DNA of 64,000 nucleotides from Protaetiibacter sp. SSC-01. Its GTDB lineage: Bacteria > Actinomycetota > Actinomycetes > Actinomycetales > Microbacteriaceae. Below are positions 55,781 to 64,000 of the stretch, in pieces. Location of the stretch: assembly GCF_014483895.1 (NCBI RefSeq), contig NZ_CP059987.1, forward strand, positions 372,001 to 436,000. Direction: 5' to 3'. The notes below the pieces were generated by a model, which saw nothing but the letters and a program-made list of their open reading frames with translations, was not told the DNA's origin and ran no database searches. The first letter of the stretch is position 1. Every line of letters begins with the position of its first letter. Position numbers and translations under genes: made by a program.

Positions 55781-55809
55781 CGGCCCCGGTCTTCGGACCG
55801 GGGCCGTTT
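55781..55809 (+). terminator. Terminator after the second binding-protein gene
   Basis: Perfect 11-bp stem CGGCCCCGGTC / GACCGGGGCCG with a TTCG tetraloop and a short T tract. Confidence 0.88.
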
Positions 55810-55821
55810 CGCGTGCCCCTG

Positions 55822-55874
55822 GGCCCTGTGCGGGCGCGGGGGCCCTGTGCGCGCGACGGCCCTGTGCGCGCGCC
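55822..55874. repeat. Three short tandem units GGCCCTGTGCG
   Basis: GGCCCTGTGCG begins at 55822, 55841 and 55858, each followed by a GCGC-rich stretch (units of 19 and 17 bp). Non-coding; function not evident. Confidence 0.6.
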
Positions 55875-55940
55875 GAGCACGGCCGGCCGCATCCGCTCTC
55901 CCGCAGAGCGCGGTTCGCGGCTCTCCGGGAACCACGGATG

Positions 55941-56011
55941 GTGCGGCGGGAGAAACGACGACGCGGCGGGAGTCGTTTCTCCCGCCGCGTGGTCGTGGCT
56001 CCAGCCGCGCC
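55941..56011. repeat. Intergenic nested palindrome, family 2, copy B
   Basis: GCGGCGGGAGAAACGAC (55943-55959) pairs perfectly with GTCGTTTCTCCCGCCGC (55972-55988). Alternatively ACGCGGCGGGA (55961-55971) pairs with TCCCGCCGCGT (55980-55990); the two folds exclude each other. The element ends with GGCTCCAGCCGCGCC. Lies between convergent genes. Confidence 0.8.
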
Positions 56012-56029
56012 CTGAAGCGCGGGACGCGC

Positions 56030-56797
56030 TCAGGTGCCGAGCGTGCCGAGGTAGAGGCCGATGACCTTGGGGTCGTTGAGCAGCTCGCGGCCCGTGCCCG
56101 TGTAGGCGTCGCGGCCCTGGTCGAGCACGTAGCCGCGGTCGCAGATCTGCAGGCAGCGGCGGGCGTTCTGCTCGACCATGATCGTCGTGACGCCCGCCTT
56201 GTTGATCTCGGAGACGCGCAGGAACGCCTCGTCCTGACGCGACGGCGAGAGGCCCGCCGAGGGCTCGTCGAGCAGCAGCACGTGCGGGTCCATCATGAGC
56301 GCGCGGCCCATCGCGACCATCTGCCGCTCACCGCCCGACAGCGAGCCCGCGCGCTGCTGGAGGCGCTTGGCGAGGTCGGGGAAGATCGACGTGACGAAGT
56401 CGATGCGCTCGGCGACGACCTTGGGCCGCTGGTAGGCGCCCATCTGCAGGTTCTCGGCGATCGTGAGGCTCGGGAAGACGTTGTTGGTCTGCGGCACGAA
56501 GCCGACGCCCTTCGCGACGAGCTTGTTCGCGCGCAGGCCCGTGATGTCGTCGCCGTTGAGCTTGACGACGCCCGAGCGGATCTTCACCTGGCCGAAGATC
56601 GCCTTGAGCATCGTCGACTTGCCGGCTCCGTTGGGGCCGATGATGCCGATGAGCTCGCCCTTGGCGGCCGTGAGGTTCGCGCCGTTGAGGATGTTGACGC
56701 CCGGCAGGTAGCCCGCGACGAGGTCGGTGACCTCGACGACGTTCTCCGACGGGGCGGCGGTTGCAGCGGGGGCGCCGCCGGTCTTCGGGTCGCTCAC
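56030..56797 (-). CDS. livF: Branched-chain amino acid ABC transporter ATPase LivF
   Basis: 255 residues. Walker A IGPNGAGKSTMLKAIFGQ, LivF-type FVPQTNNVFPSLTIAENLQM, signature LSGGERQMVAMGRALMMDP, Walker B VLLLDEPSAGLSPS and switch VEQNARRCLQICDRGYVLDQ. GTG 56797 overlaps the livG stop by 4 nt. Last gene of the liv operon. Confidence 0.94.
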   Translation of the reverse strand: MSDPKTGGAPAATAAPSENVVEVTDLVAGYLPGVNILNGANLTAAKGELIGIIGPNGAGKSTMLKAIFGQVKIRSGVVKLNGDDITGLRANKLVAKGVGFVPQTNNVFPSLTIAENLQMGAYQRPKVVAERIDFVTSIFPDLAKRLQQRAGSLSGGERQMVAMGRALMMDPHVLLLDEPSAGLSPSRQDEAFLRVSEINKAGVTTIMVEQNARRCLQICDRGYVLDQGRDAYTGTGRELLNDPKVIGLYLGTLGT

Positions 56798-57819
56798 TTG
56801 CCGTCCTCCGTCTCGCCCGCATCCGCATCCGTCGCGTCCGCGCTCGCCTCGGCGGACGCCTCGCTCTCGGAGTCCTCGATGGCCGCGTCGATCTCGCGAG
56901 CCGTCTCGGCGAGCTCCTGGCCCTCCGCCGACAGCTCGCCCTCCACGCGGCCCGTCACGACGCCGAGGTCGACGTCCTGGTGGGCGCCGAGGTAGGCGTC
57001 GATGACGGCCTGCTCGCGCATGACCGTGTCGGGTGGGCCCTCGGCCACGATGCGGCCCTCGGCCATGACGACGACCCAGTCCGCGATGTGGCGCACCATG
57101 TGCATGTCGTGCTCGACGAACACGACCGTCATGCCGAGGTCCTTGAGGTCGAGGATGTGGTCGAGCAGCGACTGCGTGAGGGCCGGGTTCACGCCGGCCA
57201 TCGGCTCGTCGAGCATGACGAGGGTCGGGTCGCTCATGAGCGCGCGCGCCATCTCGAGCAGCTTGCGCTGGCCGCCCGAGAGCGAGGCCGCGAAGTCCTT
57301 CTCCTTGGCGTCGAGCTTGAAGCGGGCGAGCAGCTCGCGCGCCTTCTCCTCGATCTCCAGCTCCTGCTTGCGCCACAGGAACGGCAGGATGCCGGCCCAC
57401 AGGCGCTCGCCGGTCTGCTTGGGCGCGCCGAGCTTCATGTTCTCGAGCACGGTGAGCAGGCCGAGCGACTTCGTCAGCTGGAAGGTGCGCACCTGGCCCA
57501 TGCGGGCCGCCTTGTACGCGGGGATGCCGGCGAGCGAGGTGCCGTCGAACGACCACGTGCCCGCGTTCGGCTTGTCGAAGCCCGTCAGGAGGTTGAAGAG
57601 GGTCGTCTTGCCGGCGCCGTTCGGGCCGATGAGAGCGGTGATCGCGTTGCGCGGGATCTCGAGGTGCTCGACGTCGACGGCCGTGAGACCGCCGAAGACG
57701 CGACGCACGCCGTCGACGACGATGATCGGGTCGACCTTGGCGACGCCCGGGCGGATCTCGCCCTGGTGCAGCCCTGTCGACTTCGGGCGCGGGGCCGGGG
57801 GTGCGACGTCAGCGGACAA
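56794..57819 (-). CDS. livG: Branched-chain amino acid ABC transporter ATPase LivG with acidic C-terminal tail
   Basis: 341 residues; LivG is usually about 255. Walker A LIGPNGAGKTTLFNLLTGFD, signature LSGGQRKLLEMARALMSDP, Walker B VMLDEPMAGVNPAL, switch FVEHDMHMVRHIADWVVVMA. After the core (ends near residue 275) come ~65 residues rich in Glu, Ala, Ser and Asp (for instance SESEASAEASADATDADAGE). The start is a TTG at 57819 overlapping the livM stop by 11 nt; no ATG/GTG fits, and translational coupling may explain it. Confidence 0.9.
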   Translation of the reverse strand: MSADVAPPAPRPKSTGLHQGEIRPGVAKVDPIIVVDGVRRVFGGLTAVDVEHLEIPRNAITALIGPNGAGKTTLFNLLTGFDKPNAGTWSFDGTSLAGIPAYKAARMGQVRTFQLTKSLGLLTVLENMKLGAPKQTGERLWAGILPFLWRKQELEIEEKARELLARFKLDAKEKDFAASLSGGQRKLLEMARALMSDPTLVMLDEPMAGVNPALTQSLLDHILDLKDLGMTVVFVEHDMHMVRHIADWVVVMAEGRIVAEGPPDTVMREQAVIDAYLGAHQDVDLGVVTGRVEGELSAEGQELAETAREIDAAIEDSESEASAEASADATDADAGETEDGK

Positions 57820-58789
57820 AGGTCAGCTCCTTCTTGTTCCCGAGGATGCCCTGCGGGCGGAAGATGACGAGCAGCATGAGCGCGACGCCCACGAGCACGA
57901 AGACGAGCATCTGGCTCTGCTCGGTGGTGAGGAACGGGAGCCAGCCGATCTGCACGAGCGCGGGCAGCAGGTTCGAGAGGAACGCGCGCACGATCCAGAA
58001 CAGCACGGCGCCGAGCACCGGGCCGAAGATCGTCGCGGCGCCGCCGAGCAGGAGGGCCGTCCACACGTAGAACGTCTGCGAGGTCACGTACACGTTGGGG
58101 TTCACGTTGGTGCCCATCGCGGTGATGATGCCGCCCGCCGCGATGATGACGCCGCCGATGATGAGGGCCTGCATCTTGAAGGCGAACACGTTCTTGCCGA
58201 GCGAGCCCACCGCATCCTCGTCCTCGCGGATGCCGCGGATGACGCGGCCCCAGGGGCTGCGCATGAGCAGCCACACGAGCAGCACGGCGATCGCGATCGT
58301 GATGACGCCGACGATGATGACCCACCACTGGTCGGACTGGTAGGTCCACGGACCCCAGCCCCAGCGTCCGGGCGGCAGCGGGTTGCTCATGCGGAAGCCC
58401 GACTGGAAGCCCGAGAGGCCGTCGGCCGAGCCCGTGACGTTGCGGAATGTCGACGTGAGGAAGAGCAGACGCAGGACCTCGGCCGCCGCGATCGTCACGA
58501 TCGCGAGGTAGTCGCCGCGGAGGCGGAGGGTCGGGATGCCCATGATGAGGGCGAACACGACGGCCGCGGCGAGGCCGATGAGCGCGGCGAGCGGCCACGG
58601 GAGCCCGAACGTGAGGATCGAGATCGCGAAGCCGTATGCCCCGATCGCCATGAAGCCCGCGACGCCCATGTTGAGCAGGCCGGCGAAGCCGAAGTGCACC
58701 GACAGCCCGATCGCGGCGAGAACGTAGCCGAGCGTTGCCGGCGCGAGGATCTGCGCGAGGGTGTTGGAGATGATCTGCAGGAAGTTCAT
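57809..58789 (-). CDS. livM: Branched-chain amino acid ABC transporter permease LivM
   Basis: 326 residues, about eight to nine membrane segments. Family motifs: GLSVHFGFAGLLNMGVAGFM, RGDYLAIVTIAAAEVLRLL and the docking loop WGRVIRGIREDEDAVGSLGK. ATG 58789 lies 5 nt downstream of the livH stop. C-terminal FRPQGILGNKKEL is typical. Confidence 0.93.
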   Translation of the reverse strand: MNFLQIISNTLAQILAPATLGYVLAAIGLSVHFGFAGLLNMGVAGFMAIGAYGFAISILTFGLPWPLAALIGLAAAVVFALIMGIPTLRLRGDYLAIVTIAAAEVLRLLFLTSTFRNVTGSADGLSGFQSGFRMSNPLPPGRWGWGPWTYQSDQWWVIIVGVITIAIAVLLVWLLMRSPWGRVIRGIREDEDAVGSLGKNVFAFKMQALIIGGVIIAAGGIITAMGTNVNPNVYVTSQTFYVWTALLLGGAATIFGPVLGAVLFWIVRAFLSNLLPALVQIGWLPFLTTEQSQMLVFVLVGVALMLLVIFRPQGILGNKKELTFVR

Positions 58790-58794
58790 CGCGA

Positions 58795-60132
58795 CTACCC
58801 GATTCTCTCTCGGCGCCCGAGGATGCCCTGGGGACGGAACAGCAGGATGACGATCAGCACGACGAGCGCGCCCACGTACTTGAGGTCGGAGGGGATCCAG
58901 AGCGTCGACAGCTCGACGAGGAGGCCCACGATGATCGAGCCGATGAGGGCGCCGAACGCGGTGCCGAGGCCGCCGAGGGTGACCGACGCGAAGATGAGCA
59001 GCAGGATGCTGGTTCCCATGTCCCACTTGATGCCGGGGCGGAAGTAGGCCCACAGCACGCCCGAGAGGCCCGCGAGCGCCGCGGCGACGACCCAGACGAC
59101 GCGCACGACGCCGTCGACGTCGATGCCGCTCGCTGCGGCGAGCGAGGGGTTGTCGGAGACCGCGCGCGTCGCACGGCCGATGCGGGTGCGCATGAGCCAC
59201 CACGCGAAGATCACGATCACGATGAGCGAGACCGCCATGCTGATGACGTCGGTGACCGTGAGGCGGATCGGGCCGAGGCCCGGGATCACCTGCGTGACGG
59301 CGCCCGGCAGCTGCTGCGTGCGGCCGCCGACGAACATCTGGTACACGTAGCGCAGCGCGAGCGAGAGGCCGATCGAGACGATCATGAGCTGCACGGTGCC
59401 GAGGCCCTTGCGGCGCAACGGGCGCCACAATCCGCTGTCCATCGCGAGGCCGAGGGCGGCGGATGCCAGCACGGCGAGCGGGATCGCGATCCAGATCGAC
59501 AGCGAGAACCCGGTCGTGAAGAGCAGGGCCATGAGCGCGCCGAACGTCACCATCTCGCCGTGCGCGAAGTTCGAGAGGCCCGTCGTGCCGAACACGAGCG
59601 AGAGGCCGATCGCCGCGAGGGCGAGCATGAGGCCGAAGTTGAGGCCGTTCACGGCGCGCGAGAGGAACTGGTCCCAGAAGCCGACGAGCTGCCGTTCGGC
59701 CGCCCCGAGGGTGAAGTTGCGGGTGACGGAGCTCGTCGCGCCGAACGTGACCTCTTGCGTGAACTCGAAGCCGTCGGGCACCTCGACGCCCGAGGGGATG
59801 CTCGACTCGACGAGCTCGACCGTCCAGGTGCCCTCCTTGGTGGGCACGCCGACCGACCAGGCGCCGTTCTCATCCGTGGTCGCCTCGCCCTCGAACTCGG
59901 CGCCCTCCTCGTCCTCGCCCGTGACCCGCACGGTCGCGTCGGCGACCGGCTCGCCGGCAGCCCGCACATTGCCCTTGATCGAGTAGGGGAAGTCCTCGAA
60001 GGATGCCGCGGAGGCCCCGGATGCGGGACCCGCCAGGATCCCGACGCCCGCCGCCGCTGCGGCGAGGAACGCGAGCGCGGCGACGACCCTGCGATGCAGG
60101 CGTGGGATCGGCGCTGTTCGACCGTGAGCCAC
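58795..60132 (-). CDS. livH: LivH permease fused to an exported Ig-like (carboxypeptidase-regulatory-like) domain
   Basis: 445 residues; plain LivH is about 290-300. Residues 1-43 form a signal peptide (VVAALAFLAAAAAGVGILAG). Residues ~48-145 are a small beta-sandwich of the carboxypeptidase-regulatory type: SIKGNVRAAGEPVADATVRV, TTDENGAWSVGVPTKEGTWT. The permease proper starts near 150: FLSRAVNGLNFGLMLALAAI, GTTGLSNFAHGEMVTFGALM, with the docking loop GRATRAVSDNPSLAAASGID. The extra domain would face outside, where it could hold the binding lipoproteins. GTG 60132 has GGAGG 4 nt upstream and gives the complete signal. First gene of livHMGF. Confidence 0.9.
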   Translation of the reverse strand: MAHGRTAPIPRLHRRVVAALAFLAAAAAGVGILAGPASGASAASFEDFPYSIKGNVRAAGEPVADATVRVTGEDEEGAEFEGEATTDENGAWSVGVPTKEGTWTVELVESSIPSGVEVPDGFEFTQEVTFGATSSVTRNFTLGAAERQLVGFWDQFLSRAVNGLNFGLMLALAAIGLSLVFGTTGLSNFAHGEMVTFGALMALLFTTGFSLSIWIAIPLAVLASAALGLAMDSGLWRPLRRKGLGTVQLMIVSIGLSLALRYVYQMFVGGRTQQLPGAVTQVIPGLGPIRLTVTDVISMAVSLIVIVIFAWWLMRTRIGRATRAVSDNPSLAAASGIDVDGVVRVVWVVAAALAGLSGVLWAYFRPGIKWDMGTSILLLIFASVTLGGLGTAFGALIGSIIVGLLVELSTLWIPSDLKYVGALVVLIVILLFRPQGILGRRERIG

Positions 60133-60184
60133 GGAACCTCCAAGACCTCGGGAACGACAGACCCAGCGGCTCCGTCGACCTTGA

Positions 60185-61879
<1,695 letters not shown>

Positions 61880-61891
61880 CCGGGTGATCGT

Positions 61892-61960
61892 GGCGCGGCT
61901 GGAGCCGTGACCCGAGGGAGGGGGAAACGCCTCCCGCCGCGCGGTCGTATCTCCCGCCGC
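61892..61960. repeat. Intergenic nested palindrome, family 2, copy C
   Basis: Starts with GGCGCGGCTGGAGCC, the complement of the end of copies A, B and D, then GGGGGAAACGCCTCCCGCCG and CGCGGTCGTATCTCCCGCCG. It lacks the usual GGCTCCAGCCGCGCC end. Lies 13 nt after guaB. Confidence 0.75.
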
Positions 61961-62047
61961 TCCTCCACTGCGGGGCCGTAGCCGGTCCATCCCCGATCCT
62001 GCGCCGCGCCTGCTCGGCCGCCTCTGCGTTCGACCACCGTGAACGCC

Positions 62048-62998
62048 ATGACGCGACCCTTCGACCCCCAGTTCGACATCCTCTACGCCGACGAGGTGGC
62101 ACGCGCCGGCGACGACCCGCGACGGCTGCGCAAGCTGTTCGCGGCGGGCTACCTGCACCGCGTGCGCCGGGGCGCCTACGTCATCAAGGAGCGGTGGGAT
62201 GCCGCGGACGCCCGGCAGCAGCACCTCGCCCGGGTCTACGCCGCCGCCCACGATGCGCGCGAGGAGTTCGTCGTCGCGGGCGTGTCCGCAGCGGCGGTCT
62301 GGGACGTCCCGCTGTTCGATCCCTACGGGGTGGATGTCGAGGTGCTCTGCGAATATTGCGGCGGCGGCCGATCGGAGCCGGGCGTGCGACGGCTCACCGC
62401 ATCCGCCGAGCACGCCTCCGCGATCGGTCACGCGGGCCTCGTCGTCACCGATCTGCCCCGCACCGTCATCGATGTGGCCTGCGGTCGCCCGCTGCCGGAA
62501 GCGCTCGCGGCGGTCGACTGGGGGATCTCAGCACGCAATCCCGCCCGCACGTCGATCGCCGCCATCCGGGACCTCATGGGGGACATCGGCAAGCGGCCGG
62601 GTATCCGGCAGGTGTGGCGGGCGACGGAACTCGCCGTACCGGATTCCGGCTCCGGTGGCGAGTCATACGCGCGCGGCGTGATCCACGAGCTCGGGTTCGA
62701 GGCGCCGACGACGCAGCTCGAACTGCGCGACGCGGAGGGATCGATGTTCGCGGACTTCGGCTGGCTCGAGGTGCGTGTGCTCGGCGAATTCGACGGTTTC
62801 GTCAAGTACGCCGACGCGCGGTTCAACCATGGTGACCCGTTGGAGAAGCTCCGACGGGAGAGGGGGCGGGAGGCGCGATTGCGTGCGCTCGGGTGGACGG
62901 TGGTGCGGATCACGTGGGCGGATGTGCGCGACCCGGGGGCGCTCGCGCGCATCCTGGCGTCCGCAGGGGTGCCGCGGCAGCGCCGCTTCACGGCGTGA
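62048..62998 (+). CDS. AbiEi-like N-terminal HTH plus DUF559/Vsr-like nuclease-fold protein
   Basis: 316 residues. The N-terminal winged helix (residues ~8-55, FDILYADEVARAGDDPRRLR and GYLHRVRRGAYVIKERW) resembles the AbiEi antitoxin domain. The C-terminal half carries a PD-(D/E)XK-like pattern: GESYARGVIHELGF, ADFGWLEVRVLGEFDGFVKY and RLRALGWTVVRITWADV. Such proteins are abundant in actinobacteria and of unknown role; a nuclease or defence/toxin-antitoxin part is possible but no AbiEii-type toxin gene is adjacent. It stands alone between repeat copies C and D. A GTG at 62039 would add three residues. Confidence 0.75.
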   Translation: MTRPFDPQFDILYADEVARAGDDPRRLRKLFAAGYLHRVRRGAYVIKERWDAADARQQHLARVYAAAHDAREEFVVAGVSAAAVWDVPLFDPYGVDVEVLCEYCGGGRSEPGVRRLTASAEHASAIGHAGLVVTDLPRTVIDVACGRPLPEALAAVDWGISARNPARTSIAAIRDLMGDIGKRPGIRQVWRATELAVPDSGSGGESYARGVIHELGFEAPTTQLELRDAEGSMFADFGWLEVRVLGEFDGFVKYADARFNHGDPLEKLRRERGREARLRALGWTVVRITWADVRDPGALARILASAGVPRQRRFTA

Positions 62999-63005
62999 GC
63001 GGATG

Positions 63006-63076
63006 CGGCGGCGGGGGAAACGACCACACGGCGGGAGGCGTTTCTCCCGCCGTGTGGTCGCGGCTCCAGCCGCGCC
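63006..63076. repeat. Intergenic nested palindrome, family 2, copy D
   Basis: CGACCACACGGCGGGA (63021-63036) pairs perfectly with TCCCGCCGTGTGGTCG (63045-63060) over an 8-nt loop. A competing fold uses GGCGGGGGAAACG (63010-63022) with CGTTTCTCCCGCC. Ends with GGCTCCAGCCGCGCC like copies A and B. It lies 8 nt after the DUF559 gene. Confidence 0.8.
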
Positions 63077-63095
63077 ATGATCACACACGCGCGGG

Positions 63096-63107
63096 TAGGG
63101 TGGAGCG
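63096..63107 (+). promoter_or_regulatory. Leaderless promoter of guaB3
   Basis: TAGGGT (63096-63101), six bases (GGAGCG), then GTG 63108. The GGAG could also be a ribosome binding site if transcription starts further upstream. Confidence 0.45.
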
Positions 63108-64000
63108 GTGAGCGACATCGAGATCGGACGGGCCAAGCGCGCCCGCCGCGCGTACGCCTTCGACGACATCGCGATCGTGCCGAGCCGCCGCACGCGCGAC
63201 CCGAAGGACGTGAGCGTCAGCTGGACGATCGACGCGTTCACCTTCGACATCCCCGTGCTCGCGGCCCCCATGGACTCCGTCGTGAGCCCTGCGACGGCGA
63301 TCGCGATCGGCGAGCTCGGCGGCCTCGGCGTGCTCGACCTCGAGGGCGTGTGGACGCGTTACGAGAACCCCGAGCCCGTGCTCGCCGAGATCCGCGAGCT
63401 GCCCACCGAGGGTGCGACGGCCCGCATGCAGGAGCTGTACGCCGAGCCGGTCAAGCCCGAGCTCATCAAGGCGCGCCTCGCCGAGATCCGCGCCGCGGGC
63501 GTGCCCGTCGCGGGCGCCCTGAGCCCCCAGCGCACGCAGGAGCACTACAAGACGGTCGTCGACGCGGGCGTCGACCTCTTCGTCATCCGCGGCACGACCG
63601 TGAGCGCCGAGCACGTCAGCAAGTCGGTCGAGCCGCTCAACCTCAAGAAGTTCATCTACGAGCTCGACGTGCCCGTCATCGTCGGCGGCGCCGCGACCTA
63701 CACGGCCGCGCTGCACCTCATGCGCACGGGCGCCGCGGGCGTGCTCGTCGGCTTCGGCGGCGGCGCCGCGAGCACGACGCGCACGAGCCTCGGCATCCAC
63801 GCTCCCATGGCGACGGCGGTCGCGGATGTCGCGGGCGCGCGCCGCGACTACCTCGACGAGTCGGGCGGGCGCTACGTGCACGTCATCGCCGACGGCGGTC
63901 TCGGCACGAGCGGCGACATCGTCAAGGCCGTGTCGATGGGCGCCGACGCCGTCATGCTCGGCTCGACACTCGCGCGCGCCGAGGAGGCGCCTGGCGGCGG
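63108..64000 (+). CDS. guaB3: GuaB3-family IMP dehydrogenase-related protein (partial, 3' end outside window)
   Basis: First 297 residues; the gene runs off the window. Same TIM-barrel as GuaB but no CBS domains (RRAYAFDDIAIVPSRRTRDP; VLAAPMDSVVSPATAIAIGE; HVIADGGLGTSGDIVKAVSM). At the place of the catalytic cysteine the loop reads GGGAASTTRTSLGI, with Ser-222 instead of Cys, as is usual for actinobacterial GuaB3 whose active loop is degenerate. The motif ATAVADVAGARRDYLDESGG is typical of GuaB3. Role unclear; may not act as an IMP dehydrogenase. Confidence 0.93.
   Translation, partial: MSDIEIGRAKRARRAYAFDDIAIVPSRRTRDPKDVSVSWTIDAFTFDIPVLAAPMDSVVSPATAIAIGELGGLGVLDLEGVWTRYENPEPVLAEIRELPTEGATARMQELYAEPVKPELIKARLAEIRAAGVPVAGALSPQRTQEHYKTVVDAGVDLFVIRGTTVSAEHVSKSVEPLNLKKFIYELDVPVIVGGAATYTAALHLMRTGAAGVLVGFGGGAASTTRTSLGIHAPMATAVADVAGARRDYLDESGGRYVHVIADGGLGTSGDIVKAVSMGADAVMLGSTLARAEEAPGG

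Noticed and set aside
55822-55874. GGCCCTGTGCG tandem units as a regulatory array.
   Set aside because: Only three imperfect units after a terminator, without a promoter; most likely local slippage in GC-rich DNA.
56030-57556. A 508-codon frame suggesting an LivG-LivF fusion.
   Set aside because: Its N-terminal half is livG read in the wrong frame. livF begins at the GTG at 56797, overlapping the livG stop by 4 nt.
62048-62998. Complete AbiE-type toxin-antitoxin system.
   Set aside because: Only the AbiEi-like HTH is present, fused to a nuclease-like domain. No AbiEii nucleotidyltransferase gene is adjacent; the neighbours are guaB and guaB3.

Overview
The window is high-GC DNA from an actinobacterium, most probably a member of the Microbacteriaceae. 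Evidence: the S10-spc-alpha ribosomal superoperon in actinobacterial order, short adenylate kinase, GuaB3, an F420-type DDN-family reductase, frequent GTG starts, and heavy use of the motif GGATGC/GCATCC against a background of G/C-ending codons. No rRNA, tRNA, CRISPR array, transposase or integrase gene was seen.

Layout. 1-10.2 kb: end of rplD, then rplW-rplB-rpsS-rplV-rpsC-rplP-rpmC-rpsQ-rplN-rplX-rplE-rpsH-rplF-rplR-rpsE-rpmD-rplO-secY-adk, all on the + strand and mostly overlapping by 1-4 nt. rpsN is absent between rplE and rpsH. 10.5-17 kb: a sugar phosphotransferase block sits between adk and infA: a divergent PRD/EIIA-type regulator, an EIIB-like protein, HPr, enzyme I, mannitol-type EIICB and EIIA. 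The methionine aminopeptidase gene usual in this position is absent. 17.2-20.4 kb: infA-rpmJ-rpsM-rpsK-rpoA-rplQ, without rpsD, closed by a terminator.

20.4-38.2 kb is an accessory segment between rplQ and truA, which are usually neighbours in actinobacteria. It holds a SorC-type regulator, an MgtC-like membrane protein, two Tat-exported proteins (a beta-helix protein and an SGNH hydrolase), then a locus of DeoR repressor, inositol-monophosphatase-family phosphatase, complete peptide-type ABC importer, FAD oxidoreductase and glycerophosphodiesterase-family enzyme. Apart from the FAD enzyme this matches class for class the acc (agrocinopine) operon of Agrobacterium Ti plasmids, so it is read here as a system for importing a sugar or polyol phosphodiester and cleaving it inside the cell. 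A zinc alcohol dehydrogenase and an acyltransferase-SGNH membrane protein follow.

38.2-52 kb returns to core genes: truA, rplM-rpsI, glmM, a DDN-family reductase, coaA, glmS-acpS-alr-tsaE-tsaB-rimI-tsaD, two DUF4190-like membrane proteins, a THUMP-like methyltransferase, and groES under CIRCE (HrcA) control. 52-60 kb: a RarD transporter and a branched-chain-amino-acid-type ABC system (two lipoprotein binding proteins on +, livHMGF on -), with a LivH that carries an extra exported domain. 60-64 kb: guaB, a DUF559/AbiEi-like protein between two copies of an intergenic palindromic repeat, and the start of guaB3.

Control signals: several genes start 6-7 nt after a TANNNT box and are probably leaderless. 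Strong hairpin terminators follow rplQ, groES, the binding-protein gene and the acc-like operon. A 30-bp operator-like motif is shared by the beta-helix gene and the alcohol dehydrogenase gene. Four copies of a 70-bp nested palindrome lie between genes from 35.9 kb onward.
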